A stretch of DNA of 64,000 bases from assembly GCA_014843695.1 (NCBI GenBank), contig CM026402.1, positions 19,076,396-19,140,395 of the forward strand. The letters are read 5' to 3'. The position numbers and the translations under genes are program-made. Under the pieces are notes generated by a model. That model did not search any database, was not told the origin of the DNA, and worked only from the letters and a program-made list of their open reading frames with translations. Within the stretch, counting starts at the first letter, position 1. The number at the start of each line of letters is the position of its first letter. This stretch comes from Archivesica marissinica. Lineage: Eukaryota > Mollusca > Bivalvia > Venerida > Vesicomyidae. This document shows positions 10,692 to 23,200 of the stretch, one piece after another.

Positions 10692-10771
10692 GTAAAGAAT
10701 GGTATCATCCGGCATGCATGGACCTAAATGAGAAGGATGAACATTTGAAGTACATCTGCGCACAGTGTCAG
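10446..10771 (+). pseudogene. Broken PHD-finger exon
   Basis: Across the duplication a zinc-finger pattern can be read: PCICD in copy 1 (near 10451) and its counterpart in copy 2, then at 10670-10771 INYKKCKEWYHPACMDL and YICAQCQ. This gives C-x-C, then C, WYH, C, and C-x2-C, the Cys4-His-Cys3 layout of PHD fingers, which bind histone H3 tails. One expected cysteine (three residues before KEWYH) is tyrosine, a TGT-to-TAT type change, and copy 2 has a one-base frameshift before the finger. The exon ends CAG|GTAAAT at 10771/10772, a good splice donor in phase 0. It is either a dead host gene or part of a PHD-containing transposon; I cannot tell which. Confidence 0.55.
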
Positions 10772-10895
10772 GTAAATGGGTATTTACGAATGTCATGCAA
10801 GAAATACTGACAATACTACTGAATACCACGACCATGTACATATGTATTTTGCCTAAATACCTCCGCGGTTCAATGGCCATCTGATAACGTAGCTA

Positions 10896-11279
10896 TCATG
10901 TGTGGCGCTTGTGGTACAGTGGTAGATCGTCATATTTGGAATAAAACAGTCCCGGGTTCGATACTCGGGTCACACCACTTATGTAGTGTCATTGGTCAAG
11001 GCCCCTCACAAACATTGCTATGTAATGATTAACACTTTAAGTCGACTAAGTCTGCCCGTGAAATTGATTGTGCCTACCCGTATTAATACACAACACTTAC
11101 ATTACAGCACATGACACAATCAGTTCAATCGTTGGATTTGTGATCATATTATTTAGACTTATTGCCAAACTTAGAGAGGCATCAACTGCTGTTCCCTAGC
11201 AATGATGATGTATATATGTTCCATTTTCACGGGCACACTTAGTCGACCTAAGGTGTTAATCATTACATAGCAATGTTTG
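10896..11279. mobile_element. tRNA-headed SINE with a snap-back inverted copy of its body
   Basis: A tRNA-like head at about 10901-10975 has A-box TGGTACAGTGGTAGATC and B-box GGTTCGATACTC. The body at 11009-11063 (CAAACATTGCTATGTAATG ... GTCGACTAAG) recurs inverted at 11225-11279 with about 95% identity and a 161-bp loop. The inverted part lacks the head. It could be two opposed SINE insertions or a foldback rearrangement. Confidence 0.65.
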
Positions 11280-11460
11280 GGATAGTGGCAGTAATCTCAC
11301 AAAACAGGTGGCAGTAAACTAAAGCTGAAAAGTAGAATACTCTTCTTCAATTGAAGATCAAATTTAACCCTAATGTCCATATTACTGCCAATTGTCCCAA
11401 GATTACTGCCAAATGTATATTTTGTTACTGCCTCTATCGTTAACGATTAAAATACAGACT
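11280..11460. repeat. Short inverted GGCAGTAA motifs
   Basis: GGCAGTAATCT at 11287-11297 has its exact reverse complement at 11400-11410, and further copies of GCAGTAA or TTACTGCC occur near 11309, 11382 and 11428. This may be the remains of a small MITE with sub-terminal repeats, or of nothing in particular. Confidence 0.3.
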
Positions 11461-11667
11461 TCAAGCATCTGTATGATATGGAATAAAAATATTATAACAT
11501 TTCCAGTAGCAATGTGACTTCAAATTCTTTCACTTTATTTTGTATATTTAATTTCAGTGAGTAAGCAGTGTATATTTTACAATATACGAAAGTCATTCTA
11601 CTGTAAAAGCTATTATTGAAAAGAAGCCGCAAGTATTGATTAGGAAATGTCACGTTTTGTGTTGCAG

Positions 11668-11814
11668 GTCGACATTTCAGAAATGGAATGTCCTTCCATG
11701 TGTGAAGTTGAGGACCATATCAGACAACTTGTGGCATTTGAGAGGGCTGACTCCGAAGACCATACTTTGGCTGGAGAGCTGACCAAAGTGGAGCTATCCC
11801 AGTCTTCTATTTAA
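11668..11814 (+). pseudogene. Possible second exon following the PHD-like exon
   Basis: A splice acceptor TTTTGTGTTGCAG ends at 11667. The next base continues in the phase set by the donor at 10771 and reads 48 codons beginning VDISEMECPSMCEVEDHIRQ, to a TAA at 11812-11814. The peptide is acidic and shows no domain I know. The matching phase and good splice sites argue that this was once an exon; the intron would be 896 bp and contains the SINE at 10896-11279. Confidence 0.4.
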
Positions 11815-12119
11815 ACCCAGCCATTCAATATTTCTGTGACATCCAAAGACCGAAGGGGAAAACGTTTGCCGTTAAGCACACTGGATGGGGTGCTTTTATT
11901 GTTCTTTCACATGATGAGTTTGATGATTTTATATCATTTAAAGCAAAAATGGATATCGAGCAACTTTTGTTGTTAGATATTCCTCTTCAGTATTTCCTGA
12001 AAATGCATGACAAACCTGTTAACATAAAATACCATACAGAAAATGTTGTCCAAGTCAATTCTCATGTGAAAGAACAGTACAATGAATGGTTGCAAGAAAA
12101 TAAAGATAGACTAGAATAA
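11751..12119 (+). pseudogene. Open frame without ATG, 122 codons, unknown protein
   Basis: A frame offset by one from the exon at 11668-11814 is open from just after a TGA (11748-11750) to a TAA at 12117-12119. It reads GAIPVFYLNPAIQYFCDI, then WGAFIVLSHDEFDDFI, DIPLQYFLKMHD and ends KEQYNEWLQENKDRLE. The composition is protein-like (hydrophobic core plus a charged C-terminal helix), unlike random AT-rich sequence. A one-base frameshift in the second exon would join it to the PHD-like exon. I do not recognise the fold. It has no start codon of its own, so I treat it as the broken end of the same gene or element. Confidence 0.45.
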
Positions 12120-12631
12120 TTATAGATGTTTATTTAGGAAATAATATTTGTCTTGCCGTGGTATATCGGCGAATAAACCACGGTTTGGAGTTCTGATGCG
12201 TAGGAATTAACCACGTAGGCCGTAACCATTCTAACATGACCCAATATCATGCTACGAACAGAGAAATGTGCGTGTTACTTTGTCGGCGCGTGCCGCCTAA
12301 TTTCTCTCCTTTCCGTGATTTGGCTGACGGCGTTACAAATTACCTCCCTGAAATAAAGATTTTCTAAAAATCTAATGCTAATTTTCAATTTTAGCCAGAA
12401 TTTATTAATATTTTTATACAAACAATAATAAATGTATGTATTAATAGTTCACGTTGGCAGAATAATGTATAATCATGAACATAATTAATAACATTTAAAA
12501 GATTTTATAATATTTTTTTGGTACACTACTAATTAAAGTAATTCCTCAATTTTTCACGGTTGTGAGTCTCCTTTTTTGTCCAATTGTTTGTTAAAAATGT
12601 TAGTGGTGCATGTCATACATTAGTTTAAGAT
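12120..12631. other. Spacer, no gene seen
   Basis: A moderately GC-rich part (12160-12350) passes into very AT-rich sequence. No exon or RNA is recognised. Confidence 0.4.
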
Positions 12632-13239
12632 AGAGTGGTGGAACCTATGCTCGGCGTAAATCCCACATATAATGAATGACCAGTATAAAATGTTAATTGC
12701 ACTTGCCGTATATTATTATTTTCTTAAGTCGTGAAAGCAACTTTCAAAACACTCTTGTTGACAGTTTTAGCTTCATCACGTGACCTATCGCAACAGTGTC
12801 GGTCGGTACCGGTTTAATATGGGGAACTGAAGACTTCAGGGCACCAATGCACGGCGTACTTGTTATTTTTTTATGTATCCACCATAGCTTCTTGAATATC
12901 TTATTTTGATATAGTACATCATTGAGTAAAAATATTTATTGGTCTTAATCAGAAATGGTATAGAAACTATTTTTCGTGTTAGGTGTAGATTTTTTAAATT
13001 CGGATAGCTACCCGAATTGCTCATATACCGTAACAGTTTTGGTGGAAATATTCTCCCAATGATTTGCTTGTTTATATTCGTCTGCTGGACCAGTCACGTG
13101 ACGATTGCACCAGCCTACCGATACACTCAACGGAATGCTATTGAACTATGTTTCAGCTCTGTCGGCAAAATTAGCCTAGAACTATATCAATATTTTATAT
13201 ACGGATGACAATGGAAAATACGCCGAGCATAGCCACTCT
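12632..13239. mobile_element. Possible DNA element bounded by an imperfect inverted repeat
   Basis: AGAGTGG(6 bp)CTATGCTCGGCGTA at 12632-12658 is matched in reverse by TACGCCGAGCATAGCCACTCT at 13219-13239. The 608-bp segment has no transposase; the 63-codon open frame at 13017-13208 is featureless. No target-site duplication was found. The right half is also present in the downstream duplicate (33564-33851). Confidence 0.35.
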
Positions 13240-14200
13240 ATTCATTTATAAGATAATCTGGACCTCATGCGTTATCCGTTTTAAGTTGTTGACATGCCTT
13301 AAAGATCTCACTGTCAATTAATGTTGCATTAAGTTCTATCAACTTACTGTGCATATATTTCTGTTTAAAAAATAATACATCTTCATCATGGTAGTAAAAC
13401 ACAGTATCTGGGTGGTTAATATCTCTGAAATAAGTAGTATACACTGTATGCTATGGTTAGCATGTTGTGACATTAATATAGACTCATATTCACAATCAAT
13501 CCACATACACTGTATGCTATGGTTAGCATGTTGTGACACTAACAGAGACTCATATTCACAATCAATCCACATACACTGTATGCTATGGTAAGCATGTTGT
13601 GACATTAACAGAGACTCATATTCACAATCAATCCACATACACTGTATGCTATGGTTAGCATGTTGTGACATTAACAGAGTCTCATATTCACAATCAATCC
13701 ACATACACTGTATGCTATGGTTAGCATGTTGTGACACTAACAGAGACTCATATTCACAATCAATCCGCCTACACTGTATGCTATGGTTAGCATGTTGTGA
13801 CACTAACATACACTCATCTTCACAATCAATCCACATACACTGTATGCTATGGTTAGCATGTTGTGACATTAACAAAATAACATTGTTTCAAACAACGCTC
13901 GTCTCGCCAACATACAATATAACTTGCTTGACAACATTAATGCAAATTTCCCAATTGTTCAACGTGATGTTCTTCCGATAGCTCTTTTTCGGTTTGCGTT
14001 CTTTCTATCAGGACATACATATTTAGATATTTGCGTGTTGTTATATTTTGATCTAGATTTGGTTGTAGATATTGTCATATATAGAGATTATATTAATTAG
14101 GATGTAGATATTATGATATATGTCTATTTGTGTATATAATCTATTGGATACCCACCTGTGTTGTGACGATTCGTCTTTTTGGTATTATTATGCCATGCAC
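12952..14200. repeat. Duplicated flank, copy A
   Basis: This 1,249-bp stretch matches 33564-34812 at a constant offset of 20,612. I noticed two substitutions: T/G at 13094/33706 and C/A at 13982/34594. It holds the right end of the possible element at 12632-13239, the 66-bp array and the AT-rich lead into the 34-bp satellite. Copy B starts at a gap edge, so the left limit of the duplication is not known. Confidence 0.95.
13439..13873. repeat. 66-bp tandem repeat, 7 copies (copy A)
   Basis: The marker CTGTATGCTATGG recurs at exact 66-bp steps from 13444 to 13840. Since 66 is a multiple of three, frames stay open on both strands: the minus strand gives a 178-codon frame with a 22-residue repeat (SQHANHSIQCMWIDCEYE) and the plus strand gives LACCDTNRDSYSQSIHIHC. 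Substitutions fall without clear respect for codon position, and there is no signal peptide or splice context, so I do not call a protein. Confidence 0.92.
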
Positions 14201-17200
14201 CAAGGTACCACAAATCCTTGTGACTCGTGTAATGTTTTCCAAGTACAATCCTCATGGCCCATGTAATGTTGCCCAAGTACAATCATCATGGCCCATGTAA
14301 TGTTGTCCAAGTACAATCCTCATGGCCCATGTAATGTTGTCCAAGTACAATCCTCATGGCCCATGTAATGTTGTCCAAGTACAATCCTCATGGCCCATGT
14401 AATGTTGCACAAGTACAATCCTCATGGCCCATGTAATGTTGTCCAAGTACAATCCTCATGACACATGTAATGTTGTCCAAGTACAATCCTCATGACCCAT
14501 GTAATTTTGCCCAAGTACAATCCCCATGACCCATGTAATGTTGCCCAAGTACAATCCTCATGACCCATGTAATGTTGTCCAGGTACAATCCTCATGACCC
14601 ATGTAATGTTGCCCAAGTACAATCCTCATGACCCATGTAATGTTGCCCAAGTACAATCCTCATGACCCATGTAATGTTGTCCAAGTACAATCCTCATGGC
14701 CCATGTAATGTTGTCCAAGTACAATCCTCATGACCCATGTAATGTTGTCCAAGTACAATCCTCATGACCCATGTAATGTTGCCCAAGTACAATCCTCATG
14801 GCCCATGTAATGTTGCCCAAGTACAATCCTCATGGCCCATGTAATGTTGTCCAAGTACAATCCTCATGACCCATGTAATGTTGTCCAAGTACAATCCTCA
14901 TGGTCCATGTAATGTTGCCCAAGTACAATCCTCATGGCCCATGTAATGTTGTCCAAGTACAATCCTCATGACCCATGTAATGTTGTCCAAGTACAATCCT
15001 CATGACTCATGTAATGTTGTCCAAGTACAATCCTCATGGCCCATGTAATGTTGTCCAAGTACAATCCTAATTGTCCATGTAATGTTGTCCAAGTACAATC
15101 CTCCTGACCCATGTAATGTTGTACAAGTACAATCCTAATTGTCCATGTAATGTTGCCCAAGTACAATCCTCGTGGCCCATTTAATGTTTTCCAAGTACAA
15201 TCCCCATGGCCCATGTAATGTTGTCCAAGTACAATCATCATGACACGTGTAATGTTGTCCAAGTACAATTCTCATGGCCCATGTAATGTTGCCCAAGTAC
15301 AATCCTCATGACCCATGTACTGTTGTCCAAGTACAATCCTCATGGCCCATGTAATCTTGCCCAAGTACAATCATCATGGCCCATGTAATGTTGCCCAAGT
15401 ACAATCCTCATGGCCCATGTAATGTTGCCCAAGTACAATCATCGTGACCCATGTAATGTCATCCAAGTACAATCCTAATATTCCATGTAATGTTGCCCAA
15501 GTACAATCCTCATGGCCCATGAAATGTTGTCCAAGTACAATCCTCATGACTCATGTAATGTTGTCCAAGTACAATCCTCATGACTCATGTAATGTTGTCC
15601 AAGTACAATCCTCATGACTCATTTAATGTTGTCCAAGTACAATCCTCATGACTCATGTAATGTTGTCCAAGTACAATCCTCATGACCCATGTAATGTTGC
15701 CAAAGTACAATCCTCATGACCCATGTAATGTTGCCCAAGTACAATCCTCATGACCCATGTAATGTTGCCAAAGTACAATCCTTATGGCCCATGTTATGTT
15801 GCCCAAGTACAATCCCCATGGCCCATGAAATGTTTTCGAAATACAATCCTCATGACCAATGTAATGTTGTCCAAGTACAATCCTCATGGCCCATGTAATG
15901 TTTTCCAGGTACAATCCTCATGGCCCATGTAATGTTTTCCAAGTACAATCCTCATGGCCTATTTAATGTTTTCCAAGTACAATCCTCATGGCCCATGTAA
16001 TGTTGTCCAAGTACAATCCTAATTGTCCATGTAATGTTGTCCAAGTACAATCCTCATGACCCCATGTAATGTTGTCCAAGTACAATCCTCATGGCCCATG
16101 TAATGTTGTCCAAGTACAATCCTCATGACTCATGTAATGTTGTCCAAGTACAATCCTCATGACCCATGTAATGTTGTCCAAGTACAATCCTCATGACCCA
16201 TGTAATGTTGTCCAAGTACAATCTCATGCCCATGTAATGTTGTCCAGTACAATCCTCATGACCCATGTAATGTTGCCAAGTACAATCCTCATGGCCCATG
16301 TAATGTTGCCCAAGTACAATCCTCATGACCCATGTAATGTTGTCCAAGTACAATCCTCATGGCCCATGTAATGTTGCCCAAGTACAATCATCATGGCCCA
16401 TGTAATGTTGTCCATGTACAATCCTCATGGCCCATGTAATGTTGTCCAAGTACAATCCTCATGGCCCATGTAATGTTGCCCAAGTACAATCCTCATGGCC
16501 CATGTAATGTTGTCCAAGTACAATCCTCATGACCCATGTAATGTTGTCCAAGTACAATCCTCATGGCCCATGTAATATTGCCCAAGTACAATCCCCATGG
16601 CCCATGTAATGTTTTCAAAATACAATCCTCATGACCCATGTAATGTTGTCCAAGTACAATCCTCATGGCCCATGTAATGTTTTCCAAGTACAATTCTCAT
16701 GGCCCATGTAATGTTTTACAAGTACAATCCTCATGGCCCAGTTAATGTTTTCCAAGTAAAATCCTCATGGCCCATGTAATGTTGTCCAAGTACAATCCTA
16801 ATTGTCCATGTTATGTTGCCCAAGTACAATCCTCGTGGCCCATTTAATGTTTTCCAAGTACAATCCCCATGGCCCATGTAATGTTGTCCAAGTACAATCA
16901 TCATGACCCGTGTAATGTTGTCCAAGTAAAATTATCATGGCCCATGTAATGTTGCCCAAGTACAATCCTCATGACCCATGTAATGTTGTCCAAGTACAAT
17001 CCTCATGGCCCATGTAATGTTGCCCAAGTACAATCATCATGGCCCATGTAATGTTGCCCAAGTACAATCCTCATGGCCCATGTAATGTTGCCCAAGTACA
17101 ATCATCGTGACCCATGTAATGTCGTCCAAGTACAATCCTAATATTCCATGTAATGTTGCCCAAGTACAATCATCATGGCCCATGTAATGTTGTCCAAGTA

Positions 17201-20200
17201 CAATCCTCATGACTCATGTAATGTTGTCTAAGTACAATCCTCATGACCCATGTAATGTTGTCCAAGTACAATCCTCGTGATCCATGTAATGTTGCCCAAG
17301 TACAATCCTCGTGGCCCATGTAATGTTTTCCAAGTACAATCCTCATGACCCATGTAATGTTCCCAAGTACAATCCTCATGACCCATGTAATGTTGCCAAA
17401 GTACAATCCTTATGGCCCATGTAATGTTGCCCAAGTACAATCCCCATGGCCCATGAAATGTTTTCGAAATACAATCCTCATGACCAATGTAATATTGTCC
17501 AAGTACAATCCTCATGGCCCATGTAATGTTGTCCAGGTACAATCCTCATGGCCCATGCAATGTTTTCCAAGTACAATCCTCATGGCCTATTTAATGTTTT
17601 CCAAGTACAATCCTCATGGCCCATGTAATGTTGTCCAAGTACAATCCTCGTGACCCATGTAATGTTGTCCATGTACAATCCTAATTGTCCATGTAATGTT
17701 GTCCAAGTACAATGCTCATGACCCATGTAATGTTGTCCAAGTACAATCCTCGTGGCCCATGTAATGTTTTCCAAATACAATCCTCATGGCCCATGTAATG
17801 TTGTCCAAGTACAATCCTCATGACCCATGTAATGTTGCCCAAGTACAATCCTCATGACCCATGTAATGTTGCCCAAGTACAATCCTCATGACCCATGTAA
17901 TGTTGTCCAGGTACAATCCTCATGACCCATGTAATGTTGTCCAAGTACAATCCTCATGACCCATGTAATGTTGCCCAAGTACAATCCTCATGGCCCATGT
18001 AATGTTGCCCAAGTACAATCCCCATGGCCCATGTAATGTTGTCCAAGTACAATCCTCATGACCCATGTAATGTTGTCCAAGTACAATCCTAATTGTCCAT
18101 GTAATGTTGTCCAAGTACAATCCTCCTGACCCATGTAATGTTGTCCAAGTACAATCCTAATTGTCCATGTAATGTTGCCCAAGTACAATCCTCGTGGCCC
18201 ATTTAATGTTTTCCAAGTACAATCCCCATGGCCCATGTAATGTTGTCCAAGTACAATCCTCATGACCCATGTAATGTTGTCCAGGTACAATTCTCATGGC
18301 CCATGTAATGTTGCCCAAGTACAGTCCTCATGACCCATGTAATGTTGTCCAAGTACAATCCTCATGACCCATGTAATGTTGTCCAAGTACAATCGTCATG
18401 GCCCATGTAATGTTGCCCAAGTACAATCCCCATGGCCCATGTAATGTTGTCCAAATACAATCCGCATGGCCCATGTAATGTTGTCCAAGTACAATCCTCG
18501 TGACCCATGTAATGTTGTCCAAATACGATCCTAATTGTCCATGTAATGTTGTCCAAGTACGATCCTAATTGTCCATTTAATGTTGTCCAAGTACAATCCT
18601 CATGGCCCATGTAATGTTGTCCAAGTACAATCCTCATGACTCATGTAATGTTGTCCAAGTACAATCCTCATGACTCATGTAATGTTGCCCAAGTACAATC
18701 CTCATGGCCCATGTAATGTTTTCCAAGTACAATCCTCATGACCCATGTAATATTGCCCAAGTACAATCCTCATGACCCATGTAATGTTGCCCAAGTACAA
18801 TCCTCATGACCCATGTAATGTTGCCAAAGTACAATCCTTATGGCCCATGTAATGTTGCCCAAGTACAATCCTCATGGCCCATGTAATGTTTTCCAGGTAC
18901 AATCCTCATGGCCCATGTAATGTTTTCCAAGTACAATCCTCATGGCCTATTTAATGTTTTCCAAGTACAATCCTCATGGCCCATGTAATGTTGTCCAAGT
19001 ACAATCCTCATGACCCATGTAATGTTGTCCAAGTACAATCCTCATGGCCCATGTAATGTTGTCCAAGTACAATCCTAATTGTCCATGTAATGTTGTCCAA
19101 GTACAATCCTCATGACCCCATGTAATGTTGTCCAAGTACAATCCTCATGGCCCATGTAATGTTGTCCAAGTACAATCCTCATGACTCATGTAATGTTGTC
19201 CAAGTACAATCCTCATGACCCATGTAATGTTGTCCAAGTACAATCATCGTGATCCATGTAATGTTGCCCAAGTACAATCCTCGTGGCTCATTTAATGTTT
19301 TCCAAGTACAATCCTCATGGCCCCTGTAATGTTGTCCAAGTACAATCCTCATGACCCATGTAATGTTGTCCAAGCAGAAATCTCATGGCCCATGTAATGT
19401 TGCCCAAGTACAATCCTCATGACCCATGTAAGGTTGTCCAAATACAATCCTCATGGCCCATGTAATGTTGCCCAAGTACAATCATCATGGCCCATGTAAT
19501 GTTGTCCATGTACAATCCTCATGGCCCATGTAATGTTGTCCAAGTACAATCCTCATGGCCCATGTAATGTTGCCCACGTACAATCCTCATGGCCCATGTA
19601 ATGTTGTCCAAGTACAATCCTCATGACCCATGTAATGTTGTCCAAGTACAATCCTCATGGCCCATGTAATGTTGCCCAAGTACAATCCCCATGGCCCATG
19701 TAATGTTTTCAAAATACAATCCTCATGACCCATGTAATGTTGTCCAAGTACAATCCTCATGGCCCATGTAATGTTTTCCAAGTACAATTCTCATTGCCCA
19801 TGTAATGTTTTACAAGTACAATCCTCATGGCCCAGTTAATGTTTTCCAAGTAAAATCCTCATGGCCCATGTAATGTTGTCCAAGTACAATCCTAATTGTC
19901 CATGTAATGTTGTCCAAGTACAACCCTCCTGACCCATGTAATGTTGTCCAAGTACAATCCTAATTGTCCATGTAATGTTGCCCAAGTACAATCCTCGTGG
20001 CCCATTTAATGTTTTCCAAGTACAATCCCCATGGCCCATGTAATGTTGTCCAAGTACACTCATCATGACCCGTGTAATGTTGTCCAAGTACAATTATCAT
20101 GGCCCATGTAATGTTGCCCAAGTACAATCCTCATGACCCATGTAATGTTGTCCAAGTACAATCCTCATGGCCCATGTAATGTTGCCCAAGTACAATCATC

Positions 20201-23200
20201 ATGGCCCATGTAATGTTGCCCAAGTACAATCCTCATGGCCCATGTAATGTTGCCCAAGTACAATCATCGTGACCCATGTAATGTCGTCCAAGAACAATCC
20301 TAATATTCCATGTAATGTTGCCCAAGTACAATCCTCATGGCCCATGTAATGTTGTCCAAGTACAATCCTCATGGCCCATGTAATGTTGTCCAAGTACAAT
20401 CCTCATGACCCATGTAATGTTGTCCAAGTACAATCCTCATGGCCCATGTAATGTTGTCCAAGTACAATCCTCATGGCCCATGTAATGTTGTCCAAGTACA
20501 ATCCTCATGACCCATGTAATGTTGTCCAAGTACAATCCTCATGGCCCATGTAATGTTGTCCAAGTACAATCCTCATGACCCATGTAATGTTGTCCAAGTA
20601 CAATCCTCATGACCCATGTAATGTTGTCCAAGTACAATCCTCATGATCCATGTAATGTTGTCCAAGTACAATCCTCATGGCTCATTTAATGTTTTCCAAG
20701 TACAATCCTCATGGCCCATGTAATGTTGTCCAAGTACAATCCTCATGACCCATGTAATGTTGTCCAAGTACAATCCTCATGGCCCATGTAATGTTGCCCA
20801 AGTACAATCCTCATGGCCCATGTAATGTTGTCCACGTACAATCCTCATGGCCCATGTAATGTTTTCCAAGTACAATCCTCATGACCCATGTAATGTTGTC
20901 CAAGTACAATCCTCATGGCCCATGTAATGTTGTCCAGGTACAATCCTCATGGCCCATGTAATGTTGTCCAAGTACAATCCTCATGGCCTATTTAATGTTT
21001 TCCAAGTACAATCCTCATGGCCCATGTAATGTTGTCCAAGTACAATCCTCGTGACCCATGTAATGTTGTCCAAGTACAATCCTCATGGCCCATGTAATGT
21101 TGTCCAAGTACAATCCTCATGACCCATGTAATGTTGTCCAAGTACAATCCTCGTGATCCATGTAATTTTGCCCAAGTACAATCCTAATTGTCCATGTAAT
21201 GTTGTCCAAGTACAATGCTCATGACCCCATGTAATGTTGTCCAAGTACAATCCTCATGGCCCAGGTAATGTTGTCCAAGTACAATCCTCATGACTCATGT
21301 AATGTTGTCCAAGTACAATCCTCATGACCCATGTAATGTTGTCCAAGTAAAATCCTCGTGATCCATGTAATGTTGCCCAAGTACAATCCTCATGGCCCAT
21401 GTAATGTTGTCCAAGTACAATCCTCATGGCCCATGTAATGTTGTCCAAGTAATCTCATGGCCCATGTAATGTTGCCCGAGTACAATCCTCATGACCCATG
21501 TAATGTTGTCCAAGCATAAATCTCATGGCCCATGTAATGTTGCCCGAGTACAATCCTCATGACCCATGTAAGGTTGTCCAAATACTTTCCTCATGGCCCA
21601 TGTAATGTTGCCCAAGTACAATCCTCATGACCCATGTAATGTTGTCCAAGTACAATCCTCGTGATCCATGTAATTTTGCCCAAGTACAATCCTAATTGTC
21701 CATGTAATGTTGTCCAAGTACAATGCTCATGACCCCATGTAATGTTGTCCAAGTACAATCCTCATGGCCCAGGTAATGTTGTCCAAGTACAATCCTCATG
21801 ACTCATGTAATGTTGTCCAAGTACAATCCTCATGACCCATGTAATGTTGTCCAAGTAAAATCCTCGTGATCCATGTAATGTTGCCCAAGTACAATCCTCA
21901 TGGCCCATGTAATGTTGTCCAAGTACAATCCTCATGGCCCATGTAATGTTGTCCAAGCATAAATCTCATGGCCCATGTAATGTTGCCCGAGTACAATCCT
22001 CATGACCCATGTAATGTTGTCCAAGCATAAATCTCATGGCCCATGTAATGTTGCCCGAGTACAATCCTCATGACCCATGTAAGGTTGTCCAAATACTTTC
22101 CTCATGGCCCATGTAATGTTGCCCAAGTACAATCATCATGGCCCATGTAATGTTGTCCAAGTACAATCCTCATGGCCCATGTAATGTTGTCCAAGTACAA
22201 TCCTCATGGCCCATGTAATGTTGTCCAAGAACAATCCTCATGACTCATGTAATTTTGCCCAAGTACAATCCTCATGACCCATGTAATGTTGCCCAAGTAC
22301 AATCCTCATGACCCATGTAATGTTGTCCAGGTACAATCCTCATGACCCATGTAATGTTGCCCAAGTACAATCCTCATGACCCATGTAATGTTGCCCAAGT
22401 ACAATCCTCATGGCCCATGTAATGTTGCCCAAGTACAATCACCATGACCCATGTAATGTTTTCCAAATACAATCCTCATGACCCAAGTAATGTTGTCCAA
22501 GTACAATCCTAAATGTCCATGTAATGTTGTCCAAGTACAATCCTCCTGACCCATGTAACGTTGTCCAAGTACAATCCTAATTGTCCATGTAATGTTGCCC
22601 AAGTACAATCCTCGTGGCCCATTTAATGATTTCCAAGTACAATCCCCATGGCCCATGTAATGTTGTCCAAGTACAAACCTCATGACCCATGTAATGTTGT
22701 CCAGGTACAATTCTCATGGCCCATGTAATGTTGCCCAAGTACAATCCTCATGACCCATGTAATGTTATCCAAGTACAATCCTCATGGCCCATGTAATGTT
22801 GTCCAAGTACAATCCTCATGGCCCATGTAATGTTGCCCAAGTAAAATCCACATGACCCATGTAATGTTGTCCAAGTACAATCCTCATGGCCCATGTAATG
22901 TTGCCCAAGTACAATCCCCATGGCCCATGTAATGTTATCCAAATACAATCCTCATGACCCATGTAATGTTGTCCAAGTACAATCCTCATGGCCCAGTTAA
23001 TGATTTCCAAGTACAATCCTCATGGCCCATGTAATGTTGTCCAAGTACAATCCTCGTGACCCATGTAATGTTGTCCAAGTACGATCCTAATTGTCCATGT
23101 AATGTTGTCCAAGTACGATCCTAATTGTCCATTTAATGTTGTCCAAGTACAATCCTCATGGCCCATGTAATGTTGTCCAAGTACAATCATCATGACTCAT

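Noticed and set aside
10901..10975. Functional tRNA gene
   Set aside because: A- and B-boxes are present but the stems do not close by eye and a SINE body follows.
13439..13873. CRISPR array
   Set aside because: Units are contiguous 66-bp repeats with no unique spacers, and the genome is eukaryotic. The same reasoning excludes the 34-bp, 57-bp, 39-bp and 31-bp arrays.
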